Source of the DNA: Nautilia profundicola AmH
GTDB lineage: Bacteria; Campylobacterota; Campylobacteria; Campylobacterales; Nautiliaceae
Direction: 5' to 3'
NCBI RefSeq assembly: GCF_000021725.1
Contig: NC_012115.1
Coordinates: 1,007,408-1,071,407 of the forward strand
DNA length: 64,000 nucleotides
Shown: in pieces, positions 52,025-63,229 of the stretch
Layout of the letters: the number at the start of each line of letters is the position of its first letter
Numbering within the stretch: position 1 is the first letter of the stretch
The notes under the pieces: model-generated
The model's database searches: none
What the model was told of the DNA's origin: nothing
What the model saw: only the letters and a program-made list of their open reading frames with translations
Program-made: the position numbers and the translations under genes

Positions 52025-53092
52025 TTATACGCCTATAAGTTTTCTAAGCTCTTCCGGTTTAGTAGTATAAGCCATTGCAGTTTCTTTATCTATAATATGG
52101 CGTCTAACATATTCAGCGAGAACCTGATTCATAGTCTGCATTCCGGTTGCACCTTGATTAAGCTGCATTTGCGAATAAATCTGAGGAATTTTATTTTCAC
52201 GGATAAGGTTTGCAATTGCCGGGTTATTAATCATAATTTCATGAGCGGCAATTCTACCTCCTCCTATTTTAGGAAGTAAGCTTTGTGAAATAACTGCAAG
52301 TATAGCCATAGAAAGCTGAGTTCTTATTTGATCCTGTTCGTTTGCAGGGAAAACGTTTACGATTCTGTTGATTGTCTGAACGGCAGAGTTAGTATGCAAT
52401 GTAGCAAATACAAGGTGCCCTGTTTCAGCTGCAGTAATTGCTGCACCGATAGTTTCTTTATCTCTCATCTCTCCGATTAAGATCACATCCGGGTCTTCCC
52501 TAAGTGAAGCTCTTAGAGCGTTTAAAAACGCTTTTGTATCTCTTCCGACTTCTCTTTGGGAAATAAGTGATTTTTTATGCTCATGCACAAACTCAATAGG
52601 ATCTTCAATTGTAATAATATGTTTTGAAAAAGCTTCGTTTATTTCATTTATCATTGCAGCAAGTGTTGTAGATTTACCGCTACCTGTTGGACCCGTTACA
52701 AGAATAAGCCCTTTTTCCCTTCTTACTATTCTTTTAAATATTGCAGGTGCGTGAAGTTCTTCTAATGTAAAAGGTTTTTCAGGAATAATTCTGTATGCAG
52801 CAGCTAAATTTTCTCTTTCAAAATAGTAATTTGCCCTAAATCTCGCAACTTTCGGAATTTCAAAAGAAAAGTCAAGTTCTAATTGATCTTCTAATGCAGC
52901 CTTTTGTTTTTCAGTTAAAACAGAATAACAAAGCTCAATTACATCTTCTTTGGTAAGTTTAGGAAGGTTTAGTGGTGTTAACTTACCATCAATTCTTAGC
53001 ATCGGTTCAGCATTTACATTAAGATGCAAATCCGATGCTTTGTAATCTTTTATACTTCTTAAAAGTTGTTCAAGTGAATATGTTAGTGCCAT
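52025..53092 (-). CDS. pilT: Pilus retraction ATPase PilT
   Basis: 355 residues: PAS-like start ASDLHLNVNAEPMLRIDG, Walker A GPTGSGKSTT near 131, IIT(I)EDPIEF, DVILIGEMRD and HLVFATLHT. The PilT retraction motif is present as PAIANLIRENKI, unlike the paralogue at 20085-21206. It pulls type IV pili and drives twitching and DNA uptake. gatC precedes it by 10 bases; queA follows after a short repeat. Confidence 0.95.
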   Translation of the reverse strand: MALTYSLEQLLRSIKDYKASDLHLNVNAEPMLRIDGKLTPLNLPKLTKEDVIELCYSVLTEKQKAALEDQLELDFSFEIPKVARFRANYYFERENLAAAYRIIPEKPFTLEELHAPAIFKRIVRREKGLILVTGPTGSGKSTTLAAMINEINEAFSKHIITIEDPIEFVHEHKKSLISQREVGRDTKAFLNALRASLREDPDVILIGEMRDKETIGAAITAAETGHLVFATLHTNSAVQTINRIVNVFPANEQDQIRTQLSMAILAVISQSLLPKIGGGRIAAHEIMINNPAIANLIRENKIPQIYSQMQLNQGATGMQTMNQVLAEYVRRHIIDKETAMAYTTKPEELRKLIGV

Positions 53093-53102
53093 GGTTTTTA
53101 CC

Positions 53103-53384
53103 TTATTCTATAATTTTCGGAACTATAAAGAACCCATCCTTTGCTTTTGGTGCATGCTCTAATATCTCTTCAATTACATTGTTTTTGATTGGTTCGTCTT
53201 CTCTTAAATAAGTTGAATTGTCAAGTGTAGAAAATGTTGCATCTACATTACTTGTATCAAGTTCATTTAGCATTTCTACAAATTCGACGATTTCAGCCAA
53301 ATCCTTAGCCATTGAAGCTTTGTCTTCAATTTCAACCATACTTAGCGTTTCAAGTCTTTTAACTAAACTCTCATCTATTTTCAT
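53103..53384 (-). CDS. gatC: Aspartyl/glutamyl-tRNA amidotransferase subunit C
   Basis: 93 residues from the ATG at 53384 ([19 protein letters not shown]), chosen over an upstream in-frame start because AAGGTTGG precedes it and GatC proteins begin here. Conserved pieces are [22 protein letters not shown] and the C-terminal YLREDEP...[15 protein letters not shown]. It wraps the GatA/GatB interface. It stands first in a unit with pilT, away from gatB. Confidence 0.93.
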   Translation of the reverse strand: MKIDESLVKRLETLSMVEIEDKASMAKDLAEIVEFVEMLNELDTSNVDATFSTLDNSTYLREDEPIKNNVIEEILEHAPKAKDGFFIVPKIIE

Positions 53385-53436
53385 TACCAACCTTTTTTTG
53401 TATAATTTTAGCAAATATTATTTAAAAAGGATAGTT

Positions 53437-54699
53437 ATGGGCATTTTCGAAGAAGCTAAAAAATATATTGTAGGTGGTGTAAACTCACCTGTAAGAGCAT
53501 TTAAAAGCGTTGGCGGTGAACCTCCTTTTATTGAAAAAGGGGAAGGTGCATACATTTATGATATTAACGGAAACAAGTACCTTGATTATATTCAAAGCTG
53601 GGGTCCTTTGATTTTCGGTCACTGTGACAAGGATATTGAAAAAGCAATATGCAATGCCGTTAGCAAAGGAGTAAGTTTCGGCGCTCCTACAACGGTTGAA
53701 GTAGAACTTGCAAAAGAAGTATTAGATCTTTTTCCGCATTTGGATTTAATAAGATTCGTTAACAGCGGTACGGAAGCAACAATGAGTGCTATCAGGGTTG
53801 CAAGAGGAGTGAGCGGAAAAGACGATATTATTAAATTCGAAGGGTGCTACCACGGACACAGCGACAGCTTGCTTGTAAGTGCTGGAAGCGGTGCTGCAAC
53901 ATTCGGAACACCGTCAAGTCCGGGAGTTCCGGCAGATTTTACAAAACACACATTGCTGGCAAAATACAACGACATTGAAAGTGTAAAAAAATGTTTCGAA
54001 AACGGTAATGTGGGATGTGTTATTATAGAACCTATTGCAGGAAATATGAGTTTGGTTCCGGCTGAGAAAGAATTTTTAACTGAACTTAGAGAACTATGTA
54101 CAAAAAATGGAGCAATTTTAATATTTGATGAAGTAATGAGCGGATTCAGAGCGGGACTTAGAGGAAGTTACGACGTTTACGGAATAGAAGCGGATATTGT
54201 AACATTCGGTAAAGTAATCGGGGGAGGAATGCCGGTAGGAGCTTTCGCAGGTAAAAAAGTGATCATGGAACAGTTAAGTCCGGAAGGTCCGATTTATCAG
54301 GCGGGAACACTTTCAGGAAACCCTGTGGCTATGAGTGCCGGACTTGCTATGCTTAAAAAATTAAAATCAAACCCTGAACTTTATAAAGATCTTGAGTCAA
54401 AAGCTAAAAAATTAATGAAAGGTTTTGAAGAAATTTCAAAAGAAAACGGAATCGATATCCAGACAAATGTTGTTGGAAGTATGTTCGGATTTTTCTTTAA
54501 TTCGAAAAAACCTAAAAATTTTGACGACGTAAACGAAAGTGATACAAAAAGATATGCAAAATTTCATTCTGAAATGTTAAAAAGAGGATTTTATTTTGCA
54601 CCGAGTGCATATGAAACAGGATTTATCTGTACTGTTATGAACGATACTGATATCGATGCAACATTAAACGCATATAAAGAAATTGCACCGAGCCTGTAA
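53437..54699 (+). CDS. hemL: Glutamate-1-semialdehyde 2,1-aminomutase
   Basis: 420 residues from the ATG at 53437 ([22 protein letters not shown]), with AAAAGGA upstream; the frame extends further 5' but only over the gatC promoter region. Class III PLP enzyme: [58 protein letters not shown] and the PLP lysine in [14 protein letters not shown]. It forms 5-aminolevulinate for haem in the glutamyl-tRNA pathway. The stop overlaps the next start (TAATG). Confidence 0.97.
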   Translation: MGIFEEAKKYIVGGVNSPVRAFKSVGGEPPFIEKGEGAYIYDINGNKYLDYIQSWGPLIFGHCDKDIEKAICNAVSKGVSFGAPTTVEVELAKEVLDLFPHLDLIRFVNSGTEATMSAIRVARGVSGKDDIIKFEGCYHGHSDSLLVSAGSGAATFGTPSSPGVPADFTKHTLLAKYNDIESVKKCFENGNVGCVIIEPIAGNMSLVPAEKEFLTELRELCTKNGAILIFDEVMSGFRAGLRGSYDVYGIEADIVTFGKVIGGGMPVGAFAGKKVIMEQLSPEGPIYQAGTLSGNPVAMSAGLAMLKKLKSNPELYKDLESKAKKLMKGFEEISKENGIDIQTNVVGSMFGFFFNSKKPKNFDDVNESDTKRYAKFHSEMLKRGFYFAPSAYETGFICTVMNDTDIDATLNAYKEIAPSL

Positions 54700-55013
54700 T
54701 GAATAAAAAACAACAAAAAGGTAAATTAGGTAAAACAGTAGAGGGAGCAGAAAAACTCTCTCTTGGCATTTCCATTGTAGTTGCTATACTTATGGGAATT
54801 GGTGTAGGTATATTACTTAAAAAATGGACAGGCTATTCATGGACGCTTTGGCTTGGAGTTTTTTGGGGAGTAGCTGCAGCAATAATGAATATCAAAATTG
54901 AATACAATAAATTAAAAAAAGATTTTGATAAAGTCGCAAAAGATCCTAAATACAAAAATTATAAAATGAATACAAAAGACGAAGACGAACTCTTAGAAGA
55001 GTTCGAAAAGTAG
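54699..55013 (+). CDS. AtpZ/AtpI-like small membrane protein
   Basis: 104 residues with two helices (LSLGISIVVAILMGIGVGILLKKWTGY; TLWLGVFWGVAAAIMNI) and a charged tail. The GVGILLKKWTGYSW loop is like AtpZ/AtpI F0F1-associated proteins, which in other bacteria assist ATP-synthase ring assembly or Mg uptake. No ATP synthase genes are adjacent. It shares a one-base start/stop overlap with hemL and faces the pilC-type gene with a single-base gap. Confidence 0.85.
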   Translation: MNKKQQKGKLGKTVEGAEKLSLGISIVVAILMGIGVGILLKKWTGYSWTLWLGVFWGVAAAIMNIKIEYNKLKKDFDKVAKDPKYKNYKMNTKDEDELLEEFEK

Positions 55014-55014
55014 A

Positions 55015-56259
55015 TTAAATATTTTTAGCGGCGTTTGCCAAATCCCACATAGGTAAGAAAATACCAAGAGCAATTAACAATACAAGACCACCTATAACAG
55101 TAAGCATGATAGGCTCAATAGAAGCCTGCATATTATCAATGATGTCCTGGAATCTGTCTTCATAATAACCCGCGGCACTTTCAAGCATACTGTCAAGTTC
55201 CCCTGAGTCTTCACCGGCACTAATCATTCTAAGAGCAACGAAATTTACAAGGTTTTGTTCCGCTACCATTTCGGCAAAACTTCTACCTTGATTAATACCT
55301 TTAATAATTTCTTTTATTTTATTTTTTAGCACTTCATTTTCAATAATACCCTCACTAATTTTAAGAGCGTCAACAAGTGGAATCCCACTTTTCAACAATG
55401 AAGCCATAGTCATAAGAAACCTGTGTAGTGTGGAATATTCAATAATTTTATTAATTAAAAATGTCCTTAATAAAATTTTATCCATCTGTAATTTGAAACT
55501 ATATGAAGTCTTATAAAAAAACGTAACTATTACTACTACAGCAATAATAACACTTAAAACAAGAAAACCGTATTGAGAAAGAATTTTCTCTATTAATAAA
55601 AGAATTCTGGTAGGCAAAGGCAACTCGGCATGTAGCTGTTCAAACATAGCTTTAAATTTCGGAACAACAACCAAAATCAAGAAAGTAAATGCGGCTGCAA
55701 TTGCTATTAATGTAATAACAGGATATCTCAACGCTTTTACCATTTTTCTTCTATTTTCATACATATTTTCATATATCTGAGCAAGGCTCTCTAAGGCCAT
55801 AACCAAATCCCCTGTTTGTTCTCCGAGCCTTACCATTGCCAAAGAGATACCGCCTAAATATTCTTCATATTCAGCAAATGTGTCGGATAAAGATTTCCCG
55901 CTATCAATAGCTTCCGCAGCTTTTAAAAACACTTCTTTGATCAATGCATCTTTTGTATTATTTGCAATATCTTCAAGCGCATCTTTAAGTGATATACCTG
56001 CTTTAATTAAAACGGCAAGCTGTCTGATAGAAGAAATATACGAAGGATAATTCAACTTTTTACGCAAAATTTTTGCTCTAAAAATATCTTTAATAATTTT
56101 AAGTTTTTCCTCAAAAGGCATAGGTATTTCTTCGATTTTAATCAACATACCTTTATTGATTTTTTTACCATCAATAATAGCTTCAGCTTTATTAAGAGAT
56201 TTAATGACAACGTCCTGTTTATGTCCTTTATAAAGGAACGTAATTTTATAGTATTTCAT
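55015..56259 (-). CDS. Type II secretion / type IV pilus inner-membrane platform protein (PilC/GspF family)
   Basis: 414 residues with two T2SSF domains (RQLAVLIKAGISLKDALEDIA near 70; HRFLMTMASLLKSGIPLVDALKI near 280) and membrane helices TLIAIAAAFTFLILVVVPKF, YGFLVLSVIIAVVVIVTFFY and IMLTVIGGLVLLIALGIFLPMW. It anchors the pilus machinery in the inner membrane. It overlaps the ATPase gene by 4 nt. In Campylobacter the equivalents are the competence genes ctsF and ctsE. Confidence 0.94.
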   Translation of the reverse strand: MKYYKITFLYKGHKQDVVIKSLNKAEAIIDGKKINKGMLIKIEEIPMPFEEKLKIIKDIFRAKILRKKLNYPSYISSIRQLAVLIKAGISLKDALEDIANNTKDALIKEVFLKAAEAIDSGKSLSDTFAEYEEYLGGISLAMVRLGEQTGDLVMALESLAQIYENMYENRRKMVKALRYPVITLIAIAAAFTFLILVVVPKFKAMFEQLHAELPLPTRILLLIEKILSQYGFLVLSVIIAVVVIVTFFYKTSYSFKLQMDKILLRTFLINKIIEYSTLHRFLMTMASLLKSGIPLVDALKISEGIIENEVLKNKIKEIIKGINQGRSFAEMVAEQNLVNFVALRMISAGEDSGELDSMLESAAGYYEDRFQDIIDNMQASIEPIMLTVIGGLVLLIALGIFLPMWDLANAAKNI

Positions 56260-57889
56260 AGCTTAGCCACCCTATAAACTTCTTCTAATGTAGTAACACC
56301 TTTTAATGCCTTTATGAGTCCGTCGTAAAACATGGTCTTATAATCCTTTCCTCTAAGATAATGTAAAAGTTCGAGTTTTTCTTTCTTTTTTGATATTAAT
56401 GATTCTAAATTTTCATCATTTAAAAACACCTCGGTTATCAACGTCCTTCCGGCATACCCAGTCATATTACATTTTTCACACCCTTTACCTCTGTAAAAAA
56501 CAGAATCTTTAGGTAAAATATTTTTAATTGGTTCAAGATATACATCGGCAGGTTTGTATGTTGTTTTACAATAAGGACAAATTGTTTTAACAAGTCTTTG
56601 TGCTTCCACCCCAATTAAAGCAGTAGCTACCAAAAAAGAATCAGCCCCCATATCTATCATTCTGTTAATTGCACTTACTGCATCATTTGTATGTAATGTT
56701 GATAAAACCAAGTGACCGGTCATTGCCGCTTTAATAGCAATTTCGAGTGTTTCAAGATCCCTTATCTCCCCGATCATGATAATATCCGGGTCCTGTCTTA
56801 ATATACTTCTAAGAGCACCGGCAAAAGTCAATCCAACTTTCGGATTAACCTGAACTTGTTGAATCCCTTTAAGTTTATATTCTACAGGATCTTCAACCGT
56901 GATTATTTTTTTATCTGTACTGTTTATTTCATTAAGTGCTGCATATAACGTTGTAGATTTACCACTTCCGGTAGGACCTGTTACAAGGAAAATACCGTTA
57001 GGCTGTGAAAGCGCTTTTTTTAGAAGACTTAAATTTTTATCGCTAATACCTATTTCATCAATTCTTTTTAATATACTTCTTTTATCAAGAATCCTAATAA
57101 CAATACTTTCACCCCAAATCGTAGGAAGTGTCGACACCCTGAAATCAAATTTGTTTTTTCCGAACTGCATAGAAAACGAACCGTCCTGCGGCTTTCTTTT
57201 TTCACTTACATCCAAATTTGCAAGAAGTTTTATTCTTGAGTTTATTGCATAAAATATTTCTTCGTCAAAATCCAAAAATTCATATAACGTTCCGAAGATT
57301 CTTATTCTTACCTCCGCTTCTCCCTCTTCCGCTTCTATATGAATATCACTTGCGTTTCTTTCTATGGCGCTAACTATGATATATTTAATCAGCCTCATTA
57401 TTGCCGATTCGTCGCCTTTAATTTCCTGACCTTTTAACTCTTTTTTAATATCGTTGAGTATTTCTCTTACTTTTTCCCTATCTTCTACTTTTCTTATTAT
57501 TTTTCTGATATCGTCTTTAAAACCTAAAACTATTTCAAGATTTTTATCATGGAAAAATCTTTTAATTAAAGCCTGTGCGTTCCAATCAAGCGGATCAGCC
57601 ATTGCAACGACGACTTTATCGTATTTCACTTCAACAGGAACTGCCAGTGTCTGTTTTAAGATATTTACAGGGATTTTAATATCTCTAAGTCTCACATGTT
57701 CCAAATCATCAATGTATCTTAAACCTAATTGCTTAGAAACATGTTCCAAATATTCTTTTTTAGAAATAAATCCAAGCTCAAATAAAATATCAACAAACTT
57801 TTTAGCAGGATGCTCTTTTTGATATTCTAAGGCTTTTTTATATTGCTCTTCAGAAATTATTTTGTTTTGAAGCCATTTTTCTTCCGCTT

Positions 57890-57893
<4 letters not shown>
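56256..57893 (-). CDS. Type II secretion / type IV pilus assembly ATPase (PilB/GspE family)
   Basis: 545 residues. An N-terminal GspE-N domain (FVDILFELGFISKKEYLEHVSKQLGL) is followed by the ATPase core: RASDIHIE-like RNASDIHIEAEE, Walker A GPTGSGKSTTLYAALNEI near 315, ITVEDPVEYKL, DIIMIGEIRDLETLEIAIKAAMTGHLVLSTLHTNDA and a zinc-binding CPYC...CEKC loop. It powers pilus extension or DNA uptake with the neighbouring platform protein. It shares 4-nt overlaps with genes on both sides. Confidence 0.95.
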
Positions 57894-59529
<1,636 letters not shown>

Positions 59530-59545
59530 TTTTCTCCCTTTTTGG

Positions 59546-59580
59546 GACTTATAAAGTTTACAATGTAGATTTTATAAGTC
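59546..59580. repeat. Inverted repeat between ilvC and minD
   Basis: GACTTATAAA (59546-59555) and TTTATAAGTC (59571-59580) form a perfect 10-bp inverted repeat with a 15-base loop, 17 bases before the minD start. There is no T-run after it, so it is more likely an operator or mRNA structure at the minD leader than an intrinsic terminator. Confidence 0.65.
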
Positions 59581-59596
59581 ACACAAAGGAGTTAAT

Positions 59597-60406
59597 TTGG
59601 CACAGGTTATTACAATTACAAGCGGAAAAGGCGGAGTTGGTAAATCTACAACAACTGCGAATATTGCAACAGCGCTTGCAAAACTCGGTAAAAAAGTCGT
59701 AGCGGTTGATTTTGATATAGGGCTGAGAAACCTTGATATGATTTTAGGACTTGAAAATAGAATTGTTTATGATGTTGTCGACGTAATGGAAGGACATTGT
59801 AATCTTGCACAAGCTATCATCAAAGACAAAAGAACACAAAACCTGCATTTTCTGCCTGCAAGTCAGACTAAAGATAAAAACGTACTTAACAAAGAAAAAG
59901 TTGAAAATCTTGTAGAAGAATTAAAAAAAGATTTTGATTATATTCTTATCGACTCTCCTGCAGGTATTGAAAGCGGATTTGAGCATTCAATATACCTTGC
60001 CGACAGAGCACTTATAGTTACGACTCCTGAAATATCTTCAGTAAGAGATGCCGACAGGGTTATAGGTATCATTGATGCAAAAAGCAAAAAAGCCCAGGAA
60101 GGTGAAGAAGTACAAAAACATATTATCGTAAACAGAATAAAACCGGAACTTGTAGAAAAAGGTGAAATGCTTTCAATCGACGACGTACTTCACATACTTG
60201 CACTTCCTCTTATAGGTGTGGTTCCAGATGATGAAGATATAGTAAAATCTACAAACCTGGGTGAACCTATTGCCTTAAATGAAAAATCAATTGTCGGTGA
60301 AGCATTCAGAAGAATCGCTAAAAGAATCGAGGGTGAAGATGTTGAATTTTTAGACTTAAGCACTAAAAAAGGATTTTTAGGCAAATTAAAAGGACTTTTC
60401 AAATGA
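59597..60406 (+). CDS. minD: Septum site-determining ATPase MinD
   Basis: 269 residues with the deviant Walker A motif [22 protein letters not shown] near 7-28, [26 protein letters not shown] and the C-terminal amphipathic membrane-targeting helix ([11 protein letters not shown]). MinD binds membranes with ATP, activates MinC and responds to MinE to place the division septum. The start is TTG with AAAGGAG upstream. It overlaps minE by 4 nt. No minC is in the window. Confidence 0.97.
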   Translation: MAQVITITSGKGGVGKSTTTANIATALAKLGKKVVAVDFDIGLRNLDMILGLENRIVYDVVDVMEGHCNLAQAIIKDKRTQNLHFLPASQTKDKNVLNKEKVENLVEELKKDFDYILIDSPAGIESGFEHSIYLADRALIVTTPEISSVRDADRVIGIIDAKSKKAQEGEEVQKHIIVNRIKPELVEKGEMLSIDDVLHILALPLIGVVPDDEDIVKSTNLGEPIALNEKSIVGEAFRRIAKRIEGEDVEFLDLSTKKGFLGKLKGLFK

Positions 60407-60636
60407 GTTTTTTTGACATATTCAAAAAGAAAAAATCAAAAGACGTGGCAAAAGATAGACTTATGATGATGCTCGCTTATGAAAGAGCAAATACAAAAAT
60501 AGAAAACTTGGATGAAATGAAAAAAGATTTAATCAATGTGGTAAAAAAATATTTAAACGTTAAAGACGTACATATTAAATCAAATTCAAACCAAGATATT
60601 GAAACTTTAGAAGTGGAAATAATTCTTAACAAATGA
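60403..60636 (+). CDS. minE: Cell division topological specificity factor MinE
   Basis: 77 residues. N-terminal membrane-binding and MinD-binding part ([31 protein letters not shown]) and a C-terminal dimerisation region ([33 protein letters not shown]). It drives MinD oscillation or release from the membrane. It is coupled to minD by an ATGA overlap and to the next gene by another. Confidence 0.95.
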   Translation: MSFFDIFKKKKSKDVAKDRLMMMLAYERANTKIENLDEMKKDLINVVKKYLNVKDVHIKSNSNQDIETLEVEIILNK

Positions 60637-61625
60637 AAAAAACTCGTAAAAAGAAAAAGACTTCAAAAAAGTCTTTTAATTTAAAATATATTATTTATAT
60701 TCTTCTTTTAATTATTTTTTCTTTAAGTGCATTTATAATCGGTATTATTTATACACAAAAAAATTACGAAAAAGAGCTAAAAAAAACACAAAACAGCATA
60801 AAAATACTCCAGGAAAAAATTAAAAAATTAAAAAAATCATCACAAAAACAAGAAAAAAAAGAAACTTATTCTTCCGTCCCTTCGGAAATAATGGATTATA
60901 AAAAATCTCATAACACAACTATAATATTACCTCCTAAAACTAAAGAAAAACCCGCTTTTATCCCTCTAAGTAAAAAACCAAAACTCGTAATTATAATAGA
61001 CGATGTATCATTTAAAGGACAGGTTAAAAAAATAAAAAAAATTCCTTATAAAATCACTCCGTCATTTTTTCCTCCTACAAACAGACATCCAAACACCGCC
61101 GTTTATGCAAAAGAATTTTCTCATTATATGGTTCATTTACCTATGCAGGCGATACATTTTAAAAAACCTGAACCTAAAACTCTGAATATTAACGACTCAT
61201 ATCTAACCATTCTTTCAAGAATTGACGAAATTAAAAAAATGTTCCCGAAAGCCAAATTCATTAACAACCACACAGGTAGTACTTTTACATCAAACAAAGA
61301 AGCTATGATAAAACTGTTCAGAGCTTTGAAAACTGAAAATATGGGATTTGTAGATTCAAAAACCACTCCAAACTCCAAAGCTAAAGAAGCACAAAAAGAA
61401 TTCTATATCCCTCTTTATTCAAGAAATATTTTTTTAGATAATGAAGAAAATCCGACTTATATTAGAAATCAATTAAAAAAAGCTGTAAAAATCGCGCAAA
61501 AAAGAGGCTATGCCATTGCTATCGGACATCCTCACTCAATAACACTTGAAACATTAAAAAACTCAACGGACATTCTTAAAAATATCGATGTAGTTTATAT
61601 TGACGAATTATCAAAGAACAAATGA
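60633..61625 (+). CDS. Divergent polysaccharide deacetylase (YibQ-like)
   Basis: 330 residues. A Lys-rich N-terminus ([14 protein letters not shown]) precedes one membrane helix (YIIYILLLIIFSLSAFIIGIIY), then a coiled segment, then a deacetylase-like domain from about 105: PKLVIIIDDVSFKG, ITPSFFPPT, HYMVHLPMQA, FINNHTGS and AIAIGHPHSITLE. Family members (DUF610/YibQ) are periplasmic and may act on envelope glycans. The metal-site motifs of classical deacetylases are changed, so activity is uncertain. It overlaps minE and dprA by 4 nt each. Confidence 0.87.
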   Translation: MKKTRKKKKTSKKSFNLKYIIYILLLIIFSLSAFIIGIIYTQKNYEKELKKTQNSIKILQEKIKKLKKSSQKQEKKETYSSVPSEIMDYKKSHNTTIILPPKTKEKPAFIPLSKKPKLVIIIDDVSFKGQVKKIKKIPYKITPSFFPPTNRHPNTAVYAKEFSHYMVHLPMQAIHFKKPEPKTLNINDSYLTILSRIDEIKKMFPKAKFINNHTGSTFTSNKEAMIKLFRALKTENMGFVDSKTTPNSKAKEAQKEFYIPLYSRNIFLDNEENPTYIRNQLKKAVKIAQKRGYAIAIGHPHSITLETLKNSTDILKNIDVVYIDELSKNK

Positions 61626-62329
61626 AAACAAACAAAATAAAATATTTAGGGTTTGATTTATATTACAAAGGCAATTTAGAATTGTTAAACAAACCCAAAA
61701 TAGCAATTGTGGGCAGCAGAAGAGCAAGTAAATACTCAAAAGACATTACAAAGATTCTCGCCAAAAGACTTTCTCAAAAATACGTAATCGTAAGCGGAGG
61801 TGCTTTAGGTATTGACAAAGCCGCACATGAAGGTGCATATCCGAATACTATTTTCGTTTCACCCTCTTCTTTGGATATAATTTATCCTAAATCAAACAAA
61901 TCCCTGATCCAAAATATATATGAAAACCCTCTTGCAATTAGCGAATACGAAATGAATTTCGCACCTTTTAAACACACTTTTTTACAAAGAAACAGAATAA
62001 TAGTAAAAATCAGTAATCTTGTTATTATTGCTGAAGCAAATATCAAAAGCGGAAGCATGAGAAGTTTTGAGTGGGCGAAAGAATACGGGAAAAAAGTATA
62101 CGTATTGCCTCACAGAATAAATGAAAGTTCCGGAACAAGACATCTGGCTAAAGAAAATATGGCGGAAGTTATCTGGGATATTGATGAATTTTGCGAGAAT
62201 TTAGGTATTGAAAAAAACACTAATATACTAACGCTAAATGAAGCGCTGCAAAAGTACGGAAGCACTTTGTACGAAATGGAACTCGAAGGAAAAGTTGAAA
62301 TTAAAAATGGAAAAGTTTATTTTAATTGA
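61622..62329 (+). CDS. dprA: DNA processing protein DprA
   Basis: 235 residues: the Rossmann-like DprA core has AIVGSRRASKYS near 29, VIVSGGALGIDKAAHEGA, FVSPSSLDIIYPKSN, FLQRNRIIVKIS and EANIKSGSMRSFEWAKEYGKKVYVLPH. A short C-terminal winged helix remains (NEALQKYGSTLYEMELEGKVE). It is shorter than the enteric protein because the N-terminal SAM domain is absent, as in Campylobacter. It loads RecA on incoming DNA in transformation and fits the pilus/competence genes here. The stop lies in a heptamer array. Confidence 0.95.
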   Translation: MKTNKIKYLGFDLYYKGNLELLNKPKIAIVGSRRASKYSKDITKILAKRLSQKYVIVSGGALGIDKAAHEGAYPNTIFVSPSSLDIIYPKSNKSLIQNIYENPLAISEYEMNFAPFKHTFLQRNRIIVKISNLVIIAEANIKSGSMRSFEWAKEYGKKVYVLPHRINESSGTRHLAKENMAEVIWDIDEFCENLGIEKNTNILTLNEALQKYGSTLYEMELEGKVEIKNGKVYFN

Positions 62330-62367
62330 AAATGGAGAATGAAAATTGAAACTTGAGAATGAAAAAT
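62326..62367. repeat. Heptamer array spanning dprA stop and glycosylase start
   Basis: Units TTGAAAA, TGGAGAA, TGAAAAT, TGAAACT, TGAGAAT and GAAAAAT at 7-base steps. The first unit contains the dprA stop; units four to six encode the first residues (LENEKL) of the next protein. The array thus forms both the intergenic region and a new N-terminus. Confidence 0.88.
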
Positions 62368-62864
62368 TAACTCATCCTTTCGAACCTGTTGTTTTTGAAG
62401 ACAGTAAATTATTGATACTTGGAACTTTTCCTTCTATAAAATCGTTTGAAAACGAGTTTTATTATTCCCATCCGAGAAATCAGTTTTGGGAAATATTATC
62501 CATTGTATTTAAAGACAAAAAACCCGAAACAATAGAAGAAAAAATAAAATTCTTAAAAAAACACAAAATAGCCCTTTGGGATGCCGTATGTGAATGTAAA
62601 AGAAAAAAAGGAAATTCAAGGGATGATAATCTCGAAATTCTAAAACCTTGCGATATTGAAAGTTTATTAAAACGCTATCCAAATATTAAAAAAGTTGCCG
62701 TTACTTCCAGAACGGCAGAAAAAGTAATAAAAAAATATTTGACTAATTCTCAATTCTCAATTCTTAATTCTCTATTATATCTCCCAAGTCCGAGTCCTCT
62801 TAACGCAAGAATGAAAATAAAAGAAAAGGCCGAAACATGGAAAAAATTATTGGAATTGACGTAG
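62346..62864 (+). CDS. Hypoxanthine/uracil DNA glycosylase-like protein (UDG family 6-type)
   Basis: 172 residues from a TTG at 62346; no in-frame ATG is available. LILGTFPSIKSFENEFYYSHPRNQFWEIL near residues 23-52 is the active-site region of hypoxanthine-DNA glycosylases (family 6, DNA-deoxyinosine glycosylase), and LYLPSPSPLNAR near the C-terminus is the DNA-binding loop. It would remove deaminated bases such as hypoxanthine. The segment NSQFSILNSL, just before that loop, is encoded by a second heptamer array. The gene overlaps ruvX by 28 bases. Confidence 0.85.
   Translation: MKLENEKLTHPFEPVVFEDSKLLILGTFPSIKSFENEFYYSHPRNQFWEILSIVFKDKKPETIEEKIKFLKKHKIALWDAVCECKRKKGNSRDDNLEILKPCDIESLLKRYPNIKKVAVTSRTAEKVIKKYLTNSQFSILNSLLYLPSPSPLNARMKIKEKAETWKKLLELT
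62745..62772. repeat. Heptamer array inside the glycosylase gene
   Basis: AATTCTC, AATTCTC, AATTCTT and AATTCTC follow at exact 7-base steps. They encode the Asn/Ser-rich NSQFSILNS in frame, just before the conserved LPSPSP loop. Three units (21 bases) would add exactly seven codons without shifting frame. Confidence 0.9.
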
Positions 62865-63229
62865 GATTAAAACGTATCGGAGTTGCGTTTTCAAACGGAA
62901 GCGTAGTCGTACCTTTACCTGCAATAATCAGAAAAAACCGTAATCAGGCTGCAAACGACACAATGAAAATAATCAATGAATATAAAGCGGATACATTGGT
63001 GGTGGGTTTGCCTTTAACCAATGAAGAAATGCAACGAAGAATACGTCACTTCGTAAGTCTTCTTCCGTTTGAAGGGAAAATAGTATTTGTAGACGAAAGT
63101 TATACAAGTGCAGAAGTGGAAGAAGAGATAAAAGGCGTAATCAAACATAAAAAAGACGGAAGGATAGATTCACTTGTAGCTAAAAAATTAATTGAAAACT
63201 ATTTAAGCAACAACTCTGTTTCTTCCTAA
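62837..63229 (+). CDS. ruvX: Putative Holliday junction resolvase / pre-16S rRNA nuclease
   Basis: 130 residues, RNase H-like YqgF fold: IIGIDVGLKRIGVAFS with the first catalytic Asp at residue 7, LVVGLPLTNEEMQ, FVDESYTSAEVEEE and the last Asp in KDGRIDSLVAKKLIENYL. Homologues mature 16S rRNA or resolve junctions. It starts 28 bases inside the glycosylase gene and ends 27 bases inside the convergent GGDEF gene. Its place after dprA is conserved in Helicobacter. Confidence 0.93.
   Translation: MEKIIGIDVGLKRIGVAFSNGSVVVPLPAIIRKNRNQAANDTMKIINEYKADTLVVGLPLTNEEMQRRIRHFVSLLPFEGKIVFVDESYTSAEVEEEIKGVIKHKKDGRIDSLVAKKLIENYLSNNSVSS

Noticed and set aside
53218-53436. 5' extension of the hemL frame
   Set aside because: It runs antisense through gatC. 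The ATG at 53437 matches the HemL N-terminus and has AAAAGGA before it.
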